From a candidate division TA06 bacterium (GTDB taxonomy: Bacteria > Hydrothermota > DG-26 > E44-bin18 > JADFOU01), in contig JADFOU010000056.1 of assembly GCA_022562655.1 (NCBI GenBank), positions 1 to 9,930 on the forward strand: a DNA stretch of 9,930 nt, read 5' to 3'. The notes under the pieces were generated by a model. It was not told the DNA's origin, did not search any database, and saw nothing but the letters and a program-made list of their open reading frames with translations. A program made the position numbers and the translations under genes. Positions 6,024 to 9,930 of this stretch are shown one piece after another. Positions within the stretch are counted from its first letter, which is position 1. Each line of letters opens with the position of its first letter.

Positions 6024-7007
6024 ATGAAGGCATTCGTCACAGGAGGGACGGGTTTCATTGGGAGCCATCTGGTGGAGGCCCTTTTAGAGCAAGGGATTCA
6101 GGTGACCTGTCTCGTCCGAAAAGAATCTTCCCTCCAAAGTCTCTCTTCCCTTCCCCTCTCCTTTTTGGAAGGAGATCTAAAAAATGAAGAAGTTCTCCAA
6201 AGGGGGATCCAGGGACAAGATTTCGTTTTTCATCTCGCTGGACTGACGAAGGCGATGGATCGAGAGGAGTTTGATCAGGTGAACCATCAGGGGACCCGGA
6301 ATCTCTTGAGAGCCTCTCTTGCAGTGAAAGGGTCACTTCGACGGTTCGTCTACTTCAGCAGTCTTGCTGCCGTTGGTCCCTCCCTTACAGCAGAACCTCC
6401 CAAAGACTCGGTGGATCCGAGTCCTATCAACTCCTATGGAGAGAGCAAGAGGAGGGCAGAGGAGTTTCTCCTCCAGTATACCGAGGAACTCCCCATTACG
6501 ATTCTCCGTCCACCGACTGTCTATGGCCCGAGAGAGAGGGGGTTTTACCTTATTTTTCGTTATATCCGGCGAGGGTGGATGCCCCTCGCGGGATCTGGGG
6601 ATCGCCTCCTGAGTATCCTCTATGTCAAGGATCTTGTCCGGGCAGCGCTCCTGGTTCTTGAGACCCCAAAGACAATCGGGAAGGTCTATTTTATCTCGGA
6701 CAACACCCTTTATTCTTGGTCAGAGGTTGCCCATACCATCGCATCTGCCTTGAATGTACATCCCATCCGATTCATCCATATCCCGATCCTATTTCTCTAT
6801 CTCGCTTCCCTCTGGGAAGAGGGCTTTAGCCGGATCAGCAGGAGACCTCCTCTTCTCAGTCGAGAAAAGGTCCGGGAGATTCAGGAGAGATATTGGATAT
6901 GTGATTCCTCAATGGCGAAGGAGGATTTTGGGTACACACCCTTGTATTCTTTGAAACAAGGGGTTGCCGAGACAGCCCTCTGGTATCAGGATCAAGGATG
7001 GCTTTGA
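6024..7007 (+). CDS. cerR: Ceramide reductase (NAD(P)-dependent epimerase/dehydratase family, extended SDR)
   Basis: This gene encodes 327 residues. It is an extended short-chain dehydrogenase/reductase with the Rossmann glycine motif VTGGTGFIG (5-13), FHLAGLT (69-75) in the usual cofactor-side position, and a conserved YFSSLAAVGPS segment. The catalytic pair is in SYGESK (Y138, K142). LRPPTVYGPRERG (161-173) is the conserved substrate-domain block. The family covers sugar epimerases, dihydroflavonol reductases and sterol dehydrogenases, so sequence alone does not fix the substrate. I assign ceramide reductase because in Caulobacter the enzyme that reduces the 3-keto group of oxidised ceramide belongs to this family, and here it directly follows spt and bcerS. 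Residues 251-264 form a short hydrophobic stretch that may sit at the membrane. The ATG at 6024 has no Shine-Dalgarno. Confidence 0.8.
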   Translation: MKAFVTGGTGFIGSHLVEALLEQGIQVTCLVRKESSLQSLSSLPLSFLEGDLKNEEVLQRGIQGQDFVFHLAGLTKAMDREEFDQVNHQGTRNLLRASLAVKGSLRRFVYFSSLAAVGPSLTAEPPKDSVDPSPINSYGESKRRAEEFLLQYTEELPITILRPPTVYGPRERGFYLIFRYIRRGWMPLAGSGDRLLSILYVKDLVRAALLVLETPKTIGKVYFISDNTLYSWSEVAHTIASALNVHPIRFIHIPILFLYLASLWEEGFSRISRRPPLLSREKVREIQERYWICDSSMAKEDFGYTPLYSLKQGVAETALWYQDQGWL

Positions 7008-7304
7008 ACGAATCAAAATTGGTTATTTGAAATTAGAAATTCGTTATAGAAACCTGTCCTGACGACAGGTCAGGGTTTTAAATCGGAAATCAAAAAATGG
7101 AACGCGGATTGCACATCGCCCTAAAGCGGGTTCCGCCAAAGGCGGAAGAATTGACGGATTTCCACAGATCAATATTGCATTATTTAGTAAACCCCAAAAG
7201 AAGTAACCCGCGATTATCCTTATTTTCTGTGTCATCCGTGTTCTATCACTTATTTTATCCCAATATCCAGCTACTAATTTCCAGTTTCTAATTTTACCAT
7301 TGTT
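7008..7304. repeat. Gene-free junction made of nested inverted repeats
   Basis: The outer arms are 7016-7045 (GGTTATTTGAAATTAGAAAT inside it) and 7274-7298 (CTAATTTCCAGTTTCTAATT plus TTACC), roughly reverse complements. Inside lie ACCTGTC/GACAGGT (7052-7058 with 7064-7070), and a perfect 7-bp stem with AAA loop, TTCCGCC/GGCGGAA (7131-7147). ACGGAT..CACAGA (about 7154-7167) faces TCTGTG..ATCCGT (about 7229-7242). TTGACG at 7151-7156 could be a -35 box, but I find no good -10. I see no gene. Confidence 0.65.
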
Positions 7305-8174
7305 TTGAAAAGCAAATTTTTCCCCACAGATCTCCTCATTCTTCTCTATCTCGTCTTTACCGCATTCCTCATCCTTGTCTTTCATACTCCTTCCTATTTC
7401 TGGCCACTCCGTTTCACCATCCATCTCTTTCTCATCTTCCTCCTTCTTCTCTTTATCCATTATTTCCCTCCTCAACTGCCTGGATATTCCTTCCTTCGCC
7501 ACTGGTATCCGGTTATGAGTTATCCCTTCATCTATCAAGAACTGGACGTTCTCAACCGTTTTTTCTCTGTAGGGAGCTACGATGGGGCAATACTTGTTTT
7601 GGAGGATTTCATCTTTGGAGGACAACCAAGCCTATGGCTCTCTGAAATCTTTCAACACCCCCTCCTCTCAGAATATTTTCATCTCTCCTATTTTTCCTAT
7701 TACTTCCTCATCCCCTCCCTCGGGTTTACCCTCTATTTCAAGAAGCGGTGGAAGGAGTTTCGTCTCTTCGTCTTTTCTCTCACCGCTTGTTTCTTCTTCT
7801 GCTATCTCATCTTCATCTTCTATCCCGTCAGTGGGCCTTACTACCAGTTTGAAAAGATAGGACCCCCACTATCTGGTTATCCCTTCTATACCCTTACCCA
7901 TTTCATCTTGGGTCGTTGGGACAGTGTAGGGACAGCCTTCCCCAGTTCCCATGTCGCTGTTGCCCTCCTCGTCCTTCTCTGGGCAAGGCGGTTTGAAAGA
8001 CGTGTTTTTATTATTTTAGCTCCCTTCGTCATCGGTTTGATCGTGGGCACGGTCTATGGCCGCTTCCACTACGCAGTGGACGCCCTGGCTGGAATCCTTA
8101 TCGGACTTGCCTTCTATTTTATCACCCCAAGGGTCTATTCCGCATTAGCCAAAAGACGATTTTTTATCCCATGA
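7305..8174 (+). CDS. PAP2-family membrane protein, possible ceramide head-group transferase
   Basis: This gene encodes 289 residues with about six hydrophobic segments (roughly 9-26, 34-53, 128-144, 155-173, 215-226, 235-250 and on to 272). The PAP2 signature is present in its C-terminal part: FPSSHVA (212-218), then YGRFHYAVDALAG (251-263). His216, His255 and Asp259 are the expected catalytic or phosphate-binding residues, and Arg253 is nearby. A classical N-terminal KxxxxxxRP motif is not evident. YPVSGPYY (173-180) recalls the Aur1/inositol-phosphorylceramide synthase branch. That branch moves a phospho-head-group onto ceramide. After spt-bcerS-cerR this is an attractive role, but a lipid phosphate phosphatase is equally allowed by the motifs. 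Bacteroides also uses a PAP2-like protein for inositol phosphorylceramide. The start is TTG at 7305; an ATT at 7299 sits where other genes here have ATG. No Shine-Dalgarno is seen. Confidence 0.78.
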   Translation: MKSKFFPTDLLILLYLVFTAFLILVFHTPSYFWPLRFTIHLFLIFLLLLFIHYFPPQLPGYSFLRHWYPVMSYPFIYQELDVLNRFFSVGSYDGAILVLEDFIFGGQPSLWLSEIFQHPLLSEYFHLSYFSYYFLIPSLGFTLYFKKRWKEFRLFVFSLTACFFFCYLIFIFYPVSGPYYQFEKIGPPLSGYPFYTLTHFILGRWDSVGTAFPSSHVAVALLVLLWARRFERRVFIILAPFVIGLIVGTVYGRFHYAVDALAGILIGLAFYFITPRVYSALAKRRFFIP

Positions 8175-8177
8175 GAA

Positions 8178-8206
8178 GAAATTTCAAGATTTCAAGAAAT
8201 TTCTTG
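8178..8206. promoter_or_regulatory. Candidate operator for the toxin-antitoxin pair
   Basis: Two copies of the palindrome GAAATTTC lie at 8178-8185 and 8196-8203, 18 bp apart centre to centre. The second extends to a perfect 14-bp palindrome, CAAGAAATTTCTTG (8193-8206), which overlaps the -35 box at 8204-8209. RHH antitoxins commonly bind such paired sites and repress their own promoter, so autoregulation is a reasonable inference. Confidence 0.5.
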
Positions 8207-8232
8207 ACAAATTTTTCGATTGGTGTTATTTT
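8204..8232 (+). promoter_or_regulatory. Promoter of the antitoxin-toxin operon
   Basis: TTGACA (8204-8209) is a perfect -35 box. With a 17-base spacer the -10 would be TATTTT (8227-8232), a 4/6 match. Transcription would then start near 8239, right at the Shine-Dalgarno, giving a very short leader of about 13 bases. The poor -10 lowers confidence. Confidence 0.5.
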
Positions 8233-8251
8233 TAGAAGAGGAGGTGTGAAA

Positions 8252-8485
8252 ATGCGCCAGAAAATAGGTACAGTTTTAGAAAAGAGCCTGATCAAGCGTC
8301 TACACCTTGAGGCTGCCCGAGAGGGGAAACCCATAAGTCGTATCATTGAAGAAGCCCTCAAAGCCTATCTGGATCGTCGCAAGATCAGAGGGAATCCAGA
8401 CATAGTGGATGCAACCTGGGGAACTATTCAGATCAGCCCAAAGGAGTTAAAGGAAGTTCTTGAATCAGATCTCTTTGAGACTTGA
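8252..8485 (+). CDS. Ribbon-helix-helix (CopG-like) antitoxin
   Basis: This gene encodes 77 residues. The N-terminal half has an RHH layout: a beta-strand (MRQKIGTVL), then two helices (EKSLIKRLHLEAAREG and PISRIIEEALKAYLDRRK). RHH dimers bind DNA with the strand and toxin with the C-terminal tail. The tail (residues 45-77, ending ESDLFET) would be the toxin-neutralising part. I chose ATG 8252 because GAGGAGG (8238-8244) stands 7 bases upstream, the best Shine-Dalgarno in the window. The frame is open back to an ATG at 8171, but that adds 27 residues that disrupt the RHH start. The gene overlaps or abuts the PIN toxin gene, the usual antitoxin-first order. Confidence 0.8.
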   Translation: MRQKIGTVLEKSLIKRLHLEAAREGKPISRIIEEALKAYLDRRKIRGNPDIVDATWGTIQISPKELKEVLESDLFET

Positions 8486-8990
8486 GGAAGTCGAAAATGG
8501 GACAATCCTTGTCATTGATGCCAATATTTTCATCTATCACTTTGTAGGAAGGTCCCATTCCTGTCGTGATCTTCTCAAACGGTGTTCTTCCGGATTGATT
8601 CGGGGTATAACACCGATCACGGTTCTCCATGAAGTCACTCATCGACTCATGATCAGTGAGGCACAGGAGAGAGGGTTCATAAGAGGTACAAGACCAGCTC
8701 AACAATTGGCTAAAAATCCAGAGATTGTAAAGAAACTCCATCTTTACAGGGTGAGAACCCTTGCCATTTTGGCGATGAAGATTGGAATAGCGCCGGTTTC
8801 TTTTCGTGATGTGGTTCGTGGCTTAGAATTGTCAAAATCCTATGGGTTTCTTACCCTGGATTCGATTCTGCTGGCAATCATGGAAAGGTCAGGTATCCAT
8901 CATATTGCATCCGCTGATAAGATCTTCTCAAGTGTAGAGGGGATCACTCACTTTCGTCCCAAGGACATCCAGACTGCAGGTAAATCGTAG
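8475..8990 (+). CDS. PIN-domain toxin, probable endoribonuclease
   Basis: This gene encodes about 171 residues from the TTG at 8475; another in-frame TTG at 8460 is possible. PIN toxins are Mg2+-dependent RNases. The acidic residues are in place: Asp in VIDANIFIYHF, Glu in TVLHEVTHRLM, Asp in FLTLDSILLAIM, and Asp in ASADKIFSSVEG. It pairs with the RHH protein just upstream, as in VapBC-like modules. The start is puzzling. A well-placed ATG at 8497 with GAGGAAG six bases upstream is in the wrong frame (+1), and no ATG exists in the PIN frame before the catalytic Asp. Either the toxin starts at a TTG inside the antitoxin gene, or one base has been lost after the ATG. The body is otherwise intact up to TAG. 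Confidence 0.78.
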   Translation: MRLEEVENGTILVIDANIFIYHFVGRSHSCRDLLKRCSSGLIRGITPITVLHEVTHRLMISEAQERGFIRGTRPAQQLAKNPEIVKKLHLYRVRTLAILAMKIGIAPVSFRDVVRGLELSKSYGFLTLDSILLAIMERSGIHHIASADKIFSSVEGITHFRPKDIQTAGKS

Positions 8991-8995
8991 AAAAA

Positions 8996-9930
8996 ATGAA
9001 AAGAGAGACTTTTTCCCCCGAAGAGGAAGCCCTCCTCAGCCCCTATGTCACCAACCTGGACAAACCCATCTTTGCCCTGACGAGTGCCCTTCCCCAGGTC
9101 ATCGCCGGTGCCGGGTTCTCTCGATACAGCCGGTCAAGAGCCTCCTTGAGAAGGGTTTTGCTCGATGAGTTTCTGAAAGATGGGCAGCGGGGGATAAAGA
9201 CTGTGGCAAAGGCCATCCTGGAAGCCGTAGTAGGACAAGCGACCCCGCTTGTCAAAGAAGGACAACCCGATTCGGGTGTCCTGGACAAAGCCAAGGCCCT
9301 TGAGATCGCCAGAGAAGTCTATCAGAAACTCTTAGACCCCTCTGAATCCATCCAGGCAGGGGAAGCCTTTTATGAACGGGTTCTGGAACAATTTGGAGAT
9401 GAGTCCGTGAATGAATTGATGGGAGGACATATTGCCCTGGAAGGGGTTTCTAATATCCTCACCAAGGTCTTGGAGGATCCCCGCCTCCTCTCTCCCATAG
9501 AGAAGTCCACTCGATATGTCGTCTTTGAGGTAGATGACTTCTATCGGGAGCCTCGAGTGATGGCTTCAAAACATAAGGGAATCTATGAAGAGACCAGTCG
9601 CTTCCTCCTAAAGACTTATGCCGATCTGGTCGACCCCATGCGAGCATTTTTAAGAAGGAAGAGTCCGAAAGAGGAGTTCCTCTTCCAATCTTCCAAGAAT
9701 GCCACTCCCATTCCCATCAAGAAGATTCAGGACGAGATCGTTCTGAAGGCAGCAACCAGTGCCTATAACCGAACCATCCGGGGAAAATACTGCGATATCT
9801 TGCGTTACCTTCTCCCGGGTGCAACCCTGACCAATATGGGGATCTATGCCAATGGACGTGCACATGAACATCTCATTATGAAACTCCTGGCAAGTGAACT
9901 CAGAGAGGCTCGAGATGTGGGAGAGGCATA
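8996..9930 (+). CDS. ThyX-superfamily protein with degenerate signature motif (3' end missing)
   Basis: The frame is open from ATG 8996 to the window end; 311 codons are visible with no stop. It resembles the long proteins often annotated as FAD-dependent thymidylate synthase. Recognisable blocks are TNLDKPIFAL (19-28), FSRYSRSRASLRRVLLDEF (41-59), GDESVNELMGGHIALE (134-149), EKSTRYVVF (169-177), YREPRVMAS (183-191), and the ThyX C-terminal-like YCDILRYLLPGATLTNMG (265-282) with NGRAHEHLIMKLL (286-298). The classical ThyX motif RHRxxSxNxxSxR aligns with DPRLLSPIEKSTR (161-173). The second and third anchor residues (Arg, Ser, Ser, Arg) are kept, but the first Arg, the His and the Asn are lost. 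True thymidylate synthase activity is thus doubtful. It starts 5 bases after the PIN stop with no Shine-Dalgarno and may be co-transcribed with the toxin genes. Expected full length is about 500 residues, so much is missing. Confidence 0.75.
   Translation, partial: MKRETFSPEEEALLSPYVTNLDKPIFALTSALPQVIAGAGFSRYSRSRASLRRVLLDEFLKDGQRGIKTVAKAILEAVVGQATPLVKEGQPDSGVLDKAKALEIAREVYQKLLDPSESIQAGEAFYERVLEQFGDESVNELMGGHIALEGVSNILTKVLEDPRLLSPIEKSTRYVVFEVDDFYREPRVMASKHKGIYEETSRFLLKTYADLVDPMRAFLRRKSPKEEFLFQSSKNATPIPIKKIQDEIVLKAATSAYNRTIRGKYCDILRYLLPGATLTNMGIYANGRAHEHLIMKLLASELREARDVGEA

Noticed and set aside
7044..7625. Minus-strand open frame of 193 codons spanning the cerR-PAP2 junction
   Set aside because: It crosses low-complexity inverted repeats and the hydrophobic start of the PAP2 gene. 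The charged low-complexity translation (KEKKEEDEKE) is what the complement of Leu/Phe-rich membrane codons gives.
8171..8251. Start of the antitoxin at ATG 8171, overlapping the PAP2 stop as ATGA
   Set aside because: The overlap looks like coupling, but the added 27 residues precede the natural RHH start, cover the operator and promoter, and the ATG at 8252 has the ideal Shine-Dalgarno.

Overview
This window looks like the chromosome of a bacterium, probably a free-living Gram-negative from an uncultured environmental lineage. The evidence is an outer-membrane-type protein pair, a bacterial-type ceramide (sphingolipid) gene set, a ribbon-helix-helix/PIN toxin-antitoxin pair, and intergenic DNA packed with short dispersed inverted repeats. 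The repeats resemble those I associate with Desulfobacterota-like and other environmental genomes. I cannot fix the phylum from the sequence. Every gene I can support lies on the + strand.

Layout. (1) 1-1304: the end of a lipoprotein gene and a translationally coupled small beta-barrel-like outer-membrane protein, closed by a strong hairpin with a T-run (1349-1391). (2) 1404-2999: a complete ATP-dependent DNA ligase of the LigB-like/archaeal-like type, carrying a palindromic repeat inserted in frame in its N-terminal domain. (3) 3000-3554: a 555-base gene-free stretch holding several unrelated small palindromes, a 'GCGAGGAGCGTAGCGA...GCAATCTC'-type dispersed repeat, and a near-consensus sigma-70 promoter at 3412-3440. 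(4) 3555-8174: four genes that read as a sphingolipid pathway: serine palmitoyltransferase (spt), GNAT-type bacterial ceramide synthase (bcerS), NAD-dependent epimerase-family ceramide reductase (cerR), and a multi-pass PAP2-family enzyme that could put on the head group. (5) 8252-8990: RHH antitoxin and PIN toxin with its own promoter and palindromic operator candidate. (6) 8996 to the end: a ThyX-superfamily protein with a degenerate signature motif, cut by the window edge.

How they work together. From family knowledge, Spt joins serine to an activated fatty acid giving 3-ketodihydrosphingosine, bCerS N-acylates it, and CerR reduces the ketone to give dihydroceramide. A PAP2 protein with Aur1-like features in the same cluster suggests transfer of a phospho-head-group to ceramide, or hydrolysis of a lipid phosphate. 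The promoter at 3412-3440 could drive the first three genes as one transcript with a roughly 108-nt leader.

The most unusual structural feature is that each junction around and within this cluster (3459-3546, 4741-4817, 5955-6014 and the ends of 7016-7298) holds low-complexity arrays of 8-nt-like units (GTTAAATN and relatives) in inverted orientation. They end just before the next start codon, and none of those starts has a recognisable Shine-Dalgarno sequence. By contrast the neighbouring antitoxin gene has an excellent one.
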